The notes under the pieces: model-generated
The model's input: only the letters and a program-made list of their open reading frames with translations
Told to the model about the DNA's origin: nothing
Database searches by the model: none
Assembly: GCA_000432175.1 (NCBI GenBank)
Contig: HF989410.1
Coordinates: 1 to 10,728, forward strand
Direction of reading: 5' to 3'
DNA: 10,728 nt
Origin: Eubacterium sp. CAG:786
Lineage (GTDB): Bacteria > Bacillota > Clostridia > Oscillospirales > Ruminococcaceae
Program-made: the position numbers and the translations under genes
Part shown: positions 1 through 7,115 of the stretch, in pieces
How the letters are laid out: every line of letters begins with the position of its first letter
Position numbering within the stretch: position 1 is the stretch's first letter

Positions 1-18
1 ATTCCGAATTCCGAATAT

Positions 19-76
19 AGTTTTGCGCAGTCCGTTACTTTATCCATTTGCATTATGCAGACAAGTGCGCAAAACT
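19..76. repeat. Inverted repeat downstream of the M14-like gene
   Basis: A perfect 11-bp inverted repeat: AGTTTTGCGCA at 19-29 and its reverse complement at 66-76, separated by 36 bases. A short direct repeat, TCCGAATT, occurs at 3-10 and again at 76-83. The arms lie just past the stop codon of the last gene in the minus-strand cluster. In RNA they could pair around a large loop, but no U-tract follows, so this is not a typical intrinsic terminator. The window ends too close to judge whether it belongs to a larger element. The repeat itself is seen; any function is a guess. Confidence 0.4.
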
Positions 77-90
77 CCGAATTGAACCTA

Positions 91-1026
91 TCACTTGTGC
101 AGTCTTTTTATCATCTTAAACACGACGGTGTTTTCCATGACCAGGGGGCTTTCGTGCGCGAAGAACAGGATCCCATCTGCGGGGGCGCGCACCTCGCTGA
201 TGACTGTGCCCTCGTACGGGTGGACCACCTGCGCCAGGAGGTCGCCCTTTTCCACCTCGTCGCCGCACTTCTTCATGGCGCGGTAAATACCGGCGGCGCT
301 GCACTTCACGTTCATCATGTCGTCCTCGTCGATGATGGTACCCATGTACCCGCCATGGCAGCGGTACTTGATTATCCCCATGCGCGAAAGGAACCGCAGC
401 ACCGCTGAAACTCCCTGCTCAGCCGACTGCTCGTCGATGCTCTCGGTGGCGTTGGTGTAGACCGAAAACGCAGCCGTGCCCCCGACCTGCCAGTTGTAAT
501 TCAGCGTGGACTGATCCATTGCACTGGGCGTGCGGAGCACAACGTAAGGCAGCCCGAACAGATTTGCAAGGCTGGTGTTCTCCTTGCATGTCTTCATCAT
601 TCTCACATGGGGAATGAACATGCCCGGTATATAGAAGCTCGCAAACTGCACGCCGTACTGATACTTGCATATCTCGCCGAATACCCCCGCGGCAATGCGC
701 TCGGTGGTCTCGCCGTCGGGGTTCCCCGGGAACATGCGGTTGATATCCGTGTTGTCCAGGCACCAGAAGCGCTTGCTGATGTTGGTGCCGTAGCTGTTCA
801 GCGACGGAATGATGAGTATTTCCCGGTCGTAGGAGATGCAGCCCTTTTTCTCCAGGCCGTCAAGCGCCCTGACAAGCTGGCTGCACATATAAAGCTGCTG
901 TATCTCGTTGCCCCTGATGGAACCGATTATGCAGCAGGACTTCCCACCCTTTCCGAAGCGGTAGCCAGTCACCCTGAAATCATCTCTGTACGGTGACGAA
1001 AGACTGTAGATGATGTCCTTTTTCAT
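91..1026 (-). CDS. Succinylglutamate desuccinylase/aspartoacylase-like (M14) protein with substituted zinc-site residues
   Basis: A 311-residue protein related to the AstE/aspartoacylase branch of the M14 zinc carboxypeptidase superfamily. Family landmarks are present in order: an RGNE motif at 38-41 where the family has HGNE, a DNTDINRMFPG segment at 91-101 corresponding to the substrate-binding NRxFPG motif, and a C-terminal beta-rich region (about 222-305) resembling the biotinyl/lipoyl-like barrel of these proteins. Classical catalytic residues are replaced: the first zinc His by Arg38, the second His (DLH-type motif) by Ala129 in QFA, and the catalytic Glu by Tyr190 in SVYTN. Only Glu41 of the zinc triad remains. 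It may bind a ligand without hydrolysing it, or use different chemistry. No signal peptide or membrane segment is seen, so it is probably cytoplasmic. A GGGGA ribosome site precedes the ATG. It follows the NYN-LOTUS gene by 22 nt and is the last gene of the cluster in this window. Family placement is fairly sure; substrate is unknown. Confidence 0.82.
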   Translation of the reverse strand: MKKDIIYSLSSPYRDDFRVTGYRFGKGGKSCCIIGSIRGNEIQQLYMCSQLVRALDGLEKKGCISYDREILIIPSLNSYGTNISKRFWCLDNTDINRMFPGNPDGETTERIAAGVFGEICKYQYGVQFASFYIPGMFIPHVRMMKTCKENTSLANLFGLPYVVLRTPSAMDQSTLNYNWQVGGTAAFSVYTNATESIDEQSAEQGVSAVLRFLSRMGIIKYRCHGGYMGTIIDEDDMMNVKCSAAGIYRAMKKCGDEVEKGDLLAQVVHPYEGTVISEVRAPADGILFFAHESPLVMENTVVFKMIKRLHK

Positions 1027-1048
1027 GCCTGTTCCCCTGTGTTATCTG

Positions 1049-3028
1049 TCATTCTGCCGGGCTGACGTGGTATCTGTCCGCCATTACGCCGTCGATGGCG
1101 TTGATGAAATCCGTGAACTTCACGAAGCCGTAATTGCGGAAGTCAAAGCCCTCGAAACGCTCTCTCAGCTTTATTCCCAGCGCGCGAATGCTGTGGCTGC
1201 CCTCGCTGCGCGCGAACTCATTGACGAACTGCTCTATCTCCTCGGTCTGCCTTGCGAAATCATCGCTGATACGCAGGCGGTTGTTCTTTATCACAACGCC
1301 GCTTATTTCCGCAGTCAGCTTTCGCATGGACGAGAAGCCCAGTTCCTGCAGGAAGTCCTTGCCGTATTTCTCAGCGAGATCCCTGCCCAGCCCGGAGATG
1401 GTGCCGCCCTTTTCAGAGGAAGCCACGTACTGCAGCACCTCGCGCTTGACTGCGTTCAGTTCCGGCTTTTCGAACGTCCGCTCCGGCTCGGTGGAATTCA
1501 CCTCCGTGATGACTTCTGCAACTTCGGCTGCGGTCTGGCTGACGGGGGGTTCTTCTGCAGGGAGCTCGGTGGTCTGCGGCTCTGCGGGGGCTTCTGTCTG
1601 CTCAGGCTCTGCGGTGACTGCGGGCTGTTCCTGCGGCACCGCGGGCACATTCAGCGAGAATGCGCGGTTCTTGCTTATGCGGATATCCGGCACTGCGGAA
1701 AGCAGCGCCCTGAAATCACCGTAGCCCATATCATCGATGTAGCTCTTGCCGTAAGCGCCCATCAGTTCGTTGTTCAGCTGACCGAGATTGCCGCCGTCGG
1801 GCATGTTCTCGGCAGCGTACTGCTGAATTCTCGCGAAAACCGCCTTTTCGTCCGGTCCGGGAATTCCCGCGGGCTTGGCAGCGGGAATGGTCTGCACCGG
1901 CGCAGCGGAAAGGAACACGCGGTTGCCGTCCACATGCACCTCGCTGACCGAACCAAGGGCAGCCTTGAAATCGCCGAAACCAAGCGCCCTGAAGTAATCC
2001 TTGCCGAAAGCGCCCATGAGGTGGTTGTTCAGCTGACCGATGTTGCCGCCGTCGGGCATGTTGTCGCTGGCGTAAGTCATTACCTCCCTGCGATAGCTGT
2101 CGGTGTCAAGCTTTACTTCCGGGGCTGCCTCCGCGGGCTTTATGAGCGTGCCGGCGCGGGTGAACTGCGGCAGCTTGTCGATGAAGCGCGCAAATCTGCT
2201 GCTGCCGAACTTCGCGTAGTCTATCTTGCCGAAGCGGCTGTTGAGGTAGCTTTCCAGCTTGAGCATGTTGTCGTTTTCAGGCTCGTGCTCGCTGAGGTAC
2301 TCGGATATAGCGGCAGAAATGGACTGCTCGGTGGCTTCCTCCAGCTTCTTTGCAGGCTCGGGCTGCTCCAGCTTTTTCTTTCTGACGGTGACGAAAGTGT
2401 TGTTCCTGCGGAGTTCCTTGAAGCTGTCGATGAAGCTGGAAAATCTCTTGTAGCCCAGCTCGTCGAAGTTGATATTGCCGAATTTCGATGTGAGCACCGC
2501 GCTTATTCTCGCGAGGTCGAGCCGCTCGTCCTGGTTTTCTGTGACGAAGTTCATGACCGCCTTTCGTATAGCCGCTTCGTCGTATTCGTTCTCCATCTCG
2601 CCTATCTGGTTGAGATAGCAGAAATGGTGGCAGCTAACCGTGAACGGGCGCGGGGTCTTGAGTTCGCCTATGCCCACGACGAGCTTGCCCGCTTCTCTCA
2701 GACGGATAGCGAGCCGCGTGAAATCGCTGTCGCTGGTGACTAACACGAAGCCGTCAACATTTCCGGTGTAGAGAATATCCATCGCGTCGATTATCATTGA
2801 GAAATCCGTGGCGTTCTTGCCTGCGACGTAGCTTGTCTGCTGCACCGGCATTATGGAGTAGTTCACCGCGGGGGTGTGCCAGCCGTTGCCGCCCTTTTCC
2901 CAGTCGCCGTAAACTCTCTTGTAGGTCGGCACGCCGTACTTCTGCACCTCGTTCATCACGAACTGCGCATATTTCGCGGATACGTTATCGCTGTCGATAA
3001 GCACCGCAAGCTTCTTTTCTTCTGACAT
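1049..3028 (-). CDS. NYN-domain putative RNase with six predicted OST-HTH/LOTUS repeats
   Basis: A 659-residue protein. The N-terminus (about 5-140) is a NYN (PIN-like/LabA) domain with the expected metal-binding acidic residues: D12 and D14 in IDSDN, D75 and D81 in the ATDFSMIIDAMD stretch, and D100 and D102 in TSDSDF. NYN domains are metal-dependent ribonucleases. Six winged-helix repeats follow that I read as OST-HTH/LOTUS: about 150-217, 234-298, 311-374, 396-459, 523-588 and 594-656. Each has the pattern of a glycine-rich helix start, a FGxxxFxxLG-like core and a closing beta hairpin. Repeats 3 and 4 are nearly identical in their centres and lie 85 residues apart. A Pro/Glu/Thr-rich linker (about 460-520) separates repeats 4 and 5. 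LOTUS domains are RNA-binding, G-quadruplex RNA in reported cases, so the likely role is sequence- or structure-guided RNA cleavage in the cytoplasm. It starts 54 nt after the Nudix gene with a modest GAGGT ribosome site and ends 22 nt before the M14-like gene. NYN assignment is strong, repeats 1-4 good, repeats 5-6 likely; the RNA target is unknown. Confidence 0.9.
   Translation of the reverse strand: MSEEKKLAVLIDSDNVSAKYAQFVMNEVQKYGVPTYKRVYGDWEKGGNGWHTPAVNYSIMPVQQTSYVAGKNATDFSMIIDAMDILYTGNVDGFVLVTSDSDFTRLAIRLREAGKLVVGIGELKTPRPFTVSCHHFCYLNQIGEMENEYDEAAIRKAVMNFVTENQDERLDLARISAVLTSKFGNINFDELGYKRFSSFIDSFKELRRNNTFVTVRKKKLEQPEPAKKLEEATEQSISAAISEYLSEHEPENDNMLKLESYLNSRFGKIDYAKFGSSRFARFIDKLPQFTRAGTLIKPAEAAPEVKLDTDSYRREVMTYASDNMPDGGNIGQLNNHLMGAFGKDYFRALGFGDFKAALGSVSEVHVDGNRVFLSAAPVQTIPAAKPAGIPGPDEKAVFARIQQYAAENMPDGGNLGQLNNELMGAYGKSYIDDMGYGDFRALLSAVPDIRISKNRAFSLNVPAVPQEQPAVTAEPEQTEAPAEPQTTELPAEEPPVSQTAAEVAEVITEVNSTEPERTFEKPELNAVKREVLQYVASSEKGGTISGLGRDLAEKYGKDFLQELGFSSMRKLTAEISGVVIKNNRLRISDDFARQTEEIEQFVNEFARSEGSHSIRALGIKLRERFEGFDFRNYGFVKFTDFINAIDGVMADRYHVSPAE
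1769..2062 (-). repeat. Direct DNA repeat inside the NYN-LOTUS gene
   Basis: Bases 1769-1807 and 2024-2062 match over 39 positions with only two differences, at an offset of exactly 255 bp (85 codons). They encode the matching PDGGN-GQLNN cores of LOTUS repeats 3 and 4. Conservation at the DNA level, not just the protein level, points to a fairly recent in-frame duplication or to gene conversion between neighbouring repeats. Confidence 0.85.
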
Positions 3029-3049
3029 TGTTACCTCTGTTCTGCATCA

Positions 3050-3071
3050 GCCCCGCAAAGCCGACCGGGGC
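3050..3071 (-). other. GC-rich stem-loop between the Nudix and NYN-LOTUS genes
   Basis: On the minus strand GCCCCG and CGGGGC form a 6-bp all-GC stem around a 10-nt loop, located between the Nudix stop codon and the ribosome site of the NYN gene. No run of U follows, so it is unlikely to be an efficient intrinsic terminator. It may be an mRNA processing or stabilising structure that adjusts expression inside the operon, or it may have no role. Confidence 0.35.
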
Positions 3072-3082
3072 AGGTTGTTATA

Positions 3083-3601
3083 TTACTCGCGTATGCTGCC
3101 ATACTGGTCAGCCGTGTGGAATATCGTCGAGATGTACCCCTTGAAATACGGAATGAACTCGCCCTTGTCCATCATTTCAAAGATCTCGTCCTCAGTCGCC
3201 CATTCAACTGCCTCGACTTCCTCGTACTGCAGCTTAAGCCCGGTGATATCGGGGTCTGCCTTTACGACGTACCAGTCGTCGAAGCCCTCGTCATAGGACA
3301 CTGAATAATGCGGACGGACGCCGTTCAAATCAAGCTTCACGCCTATCTCCTCGAAAGCCTCGCGCATTGCCGCGTCGGAACTTGTTTCCCCCGCGACTGC
3401 CGAACCCCCCGCGCTGACGTCCCACATGCCGGAAAACCCGTGTTTGAACGGCTGCCGCTTCTGAATGAGCATTCTGCCGTCGCTGCCGAGAATGCACACG
3501 TGCACCACCAGGTGAAATCCCCCCTCGGGCAGCCCCTCGCCGCGTACCGCGGTTTTTCCGGTCTTATTGCGGTTTATGTCGTAAACGTCCCAGAGTTCCA
3601 T
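3083..3601 (-). CDS. Nudix hydrolase, IDI/YfcD-like
   Basis: A 172-residue Nudix-family hydrolase. The complete Nudix box (GX5EX7REUXEEXGU) runs from G66 to V88 with E72, R80, E81, E84, E85 and G87 all in place, so it should coordinate divalent metal and cleave a nucleoside-diphosphate-linked or related pyrophosphate substrate. The N-terminus (ELWDVYDINRNKTGK) and the HLVVHVCIL strand followed by LIQKRQPFKHGFSGMWD resemble the subgroup close to isopentenyl-diphosphate isomerase and E. coli YfcD. That similarity does not settle the substrate. The start is supported by a strong AAGGAG site 5-6 nt upstream, in the 24-nt gap after thyA. Placement after thyA makes a role in cleaning or balancing the nucleotide pool possible, but that is inference from context only. 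Cytoplasmic; no signal or membrane segment. Confidence 0.92.
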   Translation of the reverse strand: MELWDVYDINRNKTGKTAVRGEGLPEGGFHLVVHVCILGSDGRMLIQKRQPFKHGFSGMWDVSAGGSAVAGETSSDAAMREAFEEIGVKLDLNGVRPHYSVSYDEGFDDWYVVKADPDITGLKLQYEEVEAVEWATEDEIFEMMDKGEFIPYFKGYISTIFHTADQYGSIRE

Positions 3602-3625
3602 GCGTTCTCCTTAAGGCAATGGGTA

Positions 3626-4453
3626 TCAAATAGCAACGGGTATCTTGTCGGTGAATTCGTGGTACCTGTAGTCTACCGCGGTAAAGCTGTTCTTCGTGAA
3701 CTTGTAGAAGTCCGTGATGTCCTCCACCTGCATTTCGGGGGCGGGGTAAGGCTTCTTTTCGATGAGCCGCTTTACTATGTCAACGTGACGGTCGTAGATG
3801 TGCGCGTCCGCGATGACGTGCACCAGTTCCCCCGGCACAAGCCCGGAAGCCTTTGCGAACATAGTCAGCAGCGCCGCATACTGGCAGACGTTCCAGTTGT
3901 TTGCCGTGAGCATATCCTGGCTGCGCTGGTTGAGTATCGCGTTAAGACGGTCGCCGGTGACGTTGTAGGTCATGGAATACGCGCAGGGCGCAAGCTGCAT
4001 TTCGCTGAGGTCCGCGTGGTTGTAGGTGTTCGTCATGATACGGCGGCTGTGAGGATCGTGCTTCAGGTCATAGAGCACCTTGTCCACCTGGTCGAATTCC
4101 CCCTGGGGATAGTGGTGCTTCACGCCCATCTGGTAGCCGTAAGCCTTGCCGATGGTGCCGTTCTCGTCAGCCCAGGCGTCCCATATGTGGGAACCAAGTT
4201 CCGCGACGCGGTTGGACTTCTTCTGGTATATCCACAGCACCTCGTCGATGGCGCTGCGATAATACACCCTGCGCAGCGTCATCAGCGGGAATTCCTTCTG
4301 CAGGTCGTAGCGGTTGACGATACAGAATTTCTTTATCGTGTGCGCGGGCGTACCGTCCTCCCAGCGGGGGCGTACTTCGCACCCCTCGTCGGAAACGCCG
4401 TTTTCGAGGATATCACGGCAGTTCTGTATAAAAAGGTCGTCTGCAAGGCTCAT
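3626..4453 (-). CDS. thyA: Thymidylate synthase (Bacillus/phage phi3T-like ThyA)
   Basis: A 275-residue thymidylate synthase that methylates dUMP to dTMP using methylene-tetrahydrofolate, giving dTMP and dihydrofolate. Visible landmarks are the phosphate-binding Arg pair R137-R138 (SRRIM), the catalytic nucleophile C157 in LAPCAYS, the QRSQD segment at 176-180 that holds the second phosphate-binding Arg, N188 in NNWN facing the uracil ring, and the HIY motif at 218-220. The wording LAPCAYS and NNWNVCQY, rather than the PPCH and PFNIASY of the E. coli enzyme, places it with the Bacillus ThyA/phage phi3T type. Length is normal and the protein appears intact and active. An AAGGAGG site sits about 7 nt before the ATG. 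It lies 44 nt after the DUF115-like gene and 24 nt before the Nudix gene. No dihydrofolate reductase gene is next to it in this window, although the reaction needs one somewhere. Confidence 0.97.
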   Translation of the reverse strand: MSLADDLFIQNCRDILENGVSDEGCEVRPRWEDGTPAHTIKKFCIVNRYDLQKEFPLMTLRRVYYRSAIDEVLWIYQKKSNRVAELGSHIWDAWADENGTIGKAYGYQMGVKHHYPQGEFDQVDKVLYDLKHDPHSRRIMTNTYNHADLSEMQLAPCAYSMTYNVTGDRLNAILNQRSQDMLTANNWNVCQYAALLTMFAKASGLVPGELVHVIADAHIYDRHVDIVKRLIEKKPYPAPEMQVEDITDFYKFTKNSFTAVDYRYHEFTDKIPVAI

Positions 4454-4497
4454 AATGCCCCTCCTTGAACAATGGGCAGAAAAGCCCTGAAATCACA

Positions 4498-5694
4498 TCA
4501 AATCCTGCCGAAAATGGAAGAAGCGGAAAGGTCGATATCCGCGAATTCCACATGGCCGAACATGGAAAGTCCCTTTGTCGCGCACATGCTGAACAGCTTC
4601 GAGCCGCTGCCCTCCGCGTACTTCTTCACCTGCTCCAGCAGCGCCACTGCACCGGCAGGGAAGCCGGCTGCTTCGCCCTCAGCGGGCTTTCTTGCAGCGC
4701 CGTCGCCGTCGATATCCAGCGGGAACAGACCGTCCCAGCCGTAGAGATATATCTCGCTGAAGCCCATGTAAAGCGCCAGCTGTATCATCACATACATCGG
4801 GAACATCTTCGCGGTATCGAACGCGCTCTCTGCCTGCTGGAACGTGGGCAGACCGCTGATAAGTCCCGCGCCGAGGCCGTTGAAGTAGGTGGGCTTCTTC
4901 TTGAACTTATCCTCGAACACCTTTATTCTGCCGTCGATGAAGCTTTCCATACCTTCGATGTACTTTCCGTTGCCGAGATATGACGAAGCCTCTGTCAGCA
5001 GGAAGAATTCCGGGCGCTGGGGGGTTCTCGTGAAGAAATCGCAGAACTCGTTGCCGGCGAACGCATGCTCGTTCATCAGCCCGTTGAGTTCGTCCAGCTT
5101 CGCGCCGGGGGTGCCGAGAATGAAGCAGCGCTGTCCCTTCATTTTGTCCTTGTATGCCGCAAGCTGCTGCGCGGTGGAATTCTCCATGCCGCCTGCGCGC
5201 TTTCCGTCGGAAGAAAGCGCCTTGTTCAGCTTCATGTTTGCCATGGACATACCAAAACCGGCAGGCTCGTTCATCTCGCAGTAGCCGTTGTCGGTGAAGC
5301 CGCACTGGTTCCTGAGCACTTTCGCTATCTCAGCGGAAGTACCCTGCACGCCTGCCATGCCCGCAAGCTGTATCTCCAGCGGAGTGAACGGCGCAACGAT
5401 CAGCACATAGAACGACGCGGATTTTCCCTTAAGCTCGCTGATGAACCTGATGTCGTCAGCCTCGGAAACATCGCCCTCGGAAGCGGTCGCACGGAACGCG
5501 ATATCCGGCACCTTGACGTTCTTCATGCGCAGCTGACTGAGCGCCTGCATGAGCACGTCGTATTCCTCGCCGCTGCCGATGATGACAAGCTTCTTCTGAC
5601 CTATCTTCTCGATGTTCTTGATAATATGGGTCTTGTAGGCGCCAAGCTTGCCCTTTTTCATTCCGTCGTTAGACAGGTATTCAGTGTAATCCAT
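4498..5694 (-). CDS. Divergent DUF115/MptE-like protein, possible glycosyltransferase
   Basis: A 398-residue protein, apparently two domains. Residues about 17-130 look Rossmann-like, with strand KKLVIIGSGEEYD at 34-46 and strand SFYVLIVAPFT at 94-104. Residues about 186-398 resemble the DUF115/6-hydroxymethylpterin diphosphokinase MptE-like group, which also includes flagellin-modifying Maf proteins and is similar to Campylobacter Cst sialyltransferases. Matching landmarks are RCFILGTPGAKLDEL at 189-203 (family RCFIIGNGPSL), the YVMIQLALYMGFSEIYLYGWD segment at 301-321, and a C-terminal MFGHVEF element where the family has a similar MFPxVxF turn. The GNGPSL nucleotide-binding loop is degenerate (GTPGAK), so activity is uncertain. 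The gene begins 13 nt after the lipoprotein stop codon, with a GAGGGGG ribosome site overlapping that stop, suggesting translational coupling. Flagellin lies about 3 kb away under its own promoter, so a role in flagellin or surface glycosylation is conceivable but unproven. Cytoplasmic; no signal peptide. Confidence 0.72.
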   Translation of the reverse strand: MDYTEYLSNDGMKKGKLGAYKTHIIKNIEKIGQKKLVIIGSGEEYDVLMQALSQLRMKNVKVPDIAFRATASEGDVSEADDIRFISELKGKSASFYVLIVAPFTPLEIQLAGMAGVQGTSAEIAKVLRNQCGFTDNGYCEMNEPAGFGMSMANMKLNKALSSDGKRAGGMENSTAQQLAAYKDKMKGQRCFILGTPGAKLDELNGLMNEHAFAGNEFCDFFTRTPQRPEFFLLTEASSYLGNGKYIEGMESFIDGRIKVFEDKFKKKPTYFNGLGAGLISGLPTFQQAESAFDTAKMFPMYVMIQLALYMGFSEIYLYGWDGLFPLDIDGDGAARKPAEGEAAGFPAGAVALLEQVKKYAEGSGSKLFSMCATKGLSMFGHVEFADIDLSASSIFGRI

Positions 5695-5707
5695 ATCCTT
5701 ATCCCCC

Positions 5708-7042
5708 TCATTCTATAGTATAGCTGATTATATTGCTGATAGGCATATACTGCCCGTCTACCCACGCCTGCAGATACACCTTATAAGTACCCGGGTAGGA
5801 ATGCATGCACTGGTAGGTGCTGCTGCCCCATGCGCTGTTGCAGTACATCTCCCTGCCGTCCAGCTCGATGACCCAGGAATACACATCGTAGCCCGTCACC
5901 TCCGGACGGTGGGCGACGTAATCCTCGTCAAGGGTTATCTCTACCTTATTTTCAACGGTTATCCTGCTCTTTTCGCTCTCGTTCCACGAAAGCTGCTCCG
6001 CTTTCTCGCCGTTGACCGTGACGTCGGCGCTGCAGTTTTCCATTATGGTATGTGCGTCCCAGCCGACCAGCGCGCCGGCGCGGCTTCCTTTGACAGAGCC
6101 GTTGACGGCTGTGACGTTACTCATGGCTCCGCAGATGGAATCCCCGATTACAATGCCGGAATTGTAGCCCTCGACCTCCGCGCCGTCAAAGCAGATGTTG
6201 AACACCGAACAGCTCAGACCATACCCGATGAACCCGATGTCCACAACACCATTGCCGCAGCTCATCTTCATGTTCTTTATGGTATGTCCGCCACCGTCAA
6301 CATATCCCCTGAACGCATAACTGCTATGCTGTTTGCTCCAGCCCATGGGCGCCCATTCGTACCCTGAAAGGTCGATGTCCCCGGCGATAGTCACCATAAG
6401 TCCCAGGGAATCGTTCGTGTTCATATACCAGCAGCAGCTTGCCAGCTCCTCCGGGGTGCTGACCACAAAGCCGTCGCGCAGCATTCTGTCGATAATATCC
6501 GGGTCTGCCAGGAACGGAATATCCCCGGTGTACAGTCTCTCTATCCAGCCGTCGTTGTCCGGATATCTGCTGAAAAGCTCGGCGCATTCCTCGGTGAGCC
6601 GTTTGCTGCGCTCATCTTCCGCACGCTGCTTCATATATTCAAGATACTGTTCGCTGTCGGTGGTATAAAGGACATATACCGGACCTGCGTCGTACTTGTA
6701 TATATACAGCGCGTCATCAACCCTTGAATATAGATAGCGCTTGCCGTCGATATAGATTTTCTCCCCTCCAAGAAGCGGTTTTACGACTTTCCATTCCCGC
6801 TCCTCGTCCCCGGCAATGAGAACACCGTTGCTGCGGAATTCCCACTTCTGCGGCTCGCTGTTGCCGGAAAAATCCAAGAGATACCACTCGCCGGAAAACT
6901 CCTCGGGAACTTCCGCAGATTTCTCAGAAACCTCTGAACTGCCGGAATCCGCAGGGCTGCCAGCCGGGGGGTGTCCCCCGGTGTAGCGGCAGCCGCTCAG
7001 TACTACCACAAATGCCAGAACAAGTGCCGATAAGCCTTTCAT
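5708..7042 (-). CDS. Surface lipoprotein with GLUG-like beta-helix region
   Basis: A 444-residue predicted lipoprotein. The N-terminus is a short signal peptide (MKGLSALVLAFVVVLSGC) whose lipobox LSGC places the lipidated cysteine at C18. A Ser/Pro/Glu-rich tether spans about 20-48. Residues about 49-127 form a beta-rich domain (FSGEWYLLDFSG onward) like small lipocalin-type folds. A charged, probably helical segment covers about 129-170. Residues about 215-345 have the character of GLUG-type beta-helix repeats (IDLSGYEWAPMG, YVDGGGHTIKNMKM, GFIGYG, GALVGW). The last 65 residues look like an Ig/PKD-type beta sandwich, with C401 and C412 positioned to form a disulfide. It should be exported, lipidated and anchored outside the membrane, perhaps binding a glycan or protein ligand; no catalytic motif is seen. 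An AGGAGA site precedes the ATG by about 6 nt. It lies 73 nt after aspartokinase and 13 nt before the DUF115-like gene. Confidence 0.85.
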   Translation of the reverse strand: MKGLSALVLAFVVVLSGCRYTGGHPPAGSPADSGSSEVSEKSAEVPEEFSGEWYLLDFSGNSEPQKWEFRSNGVLIAGDEEREWKVVKPLLGGEKIYIDGKRYLYSRVDDALYIYKYDAGPVYVLYTTDSEQYLEYMKQRAEDERSKRLTEECAELFSRYPDNDGWIERLYTGDIPFLADPDIIDRMLRDGFVVSTPEELASCCWYMNTNDSLGLMVTIAGDIDLSGYEWAPMGWSKQHSSYAFRGYVDGGGHTIKNMKMSCGNGVVDIGFIGYGLSCSVFNICFDGAEVEGYNSGIVIGDSICGAMSNVTAVNGSVKGSRAGALVGWDAHTIMENCSADVTVNGEKAEQLSWNESEKSRITVENKVEITLDEDYVAHRPEVTGYDVYSWVIELDGREMYCNSAWGSSTYQCMHSYPGTYKVYLQAWVDGQYMPISNIISYTIE

Positions 7043-7115
7043 GACAATCTCCTCTCACAGTTGACACCACGGGGCGCAGGAAAAGGGAAGCAGAAAAACC
7101 GGAACTAACGCGAAA

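Noticed and set aside
1010..2743. Long open frame on the plus strand (577 codons) opposite the NYN-LOTUS gene
   Set aside because: It is antisense to a protein with clear NYN and LOTUS patterns. Its product is Leu/Val/Arg-rich with no recognisable domain, as expected for a mirror frame of a G+C-rich gene, and no ribosome site stands before its start.
4474..4487. Small GGGC/GCCC hairpin between the DUF115-like gene and thyA
   Set aside because: The stem is only 4 bp with no U-tract after it, so it is too weak to call a terminator.
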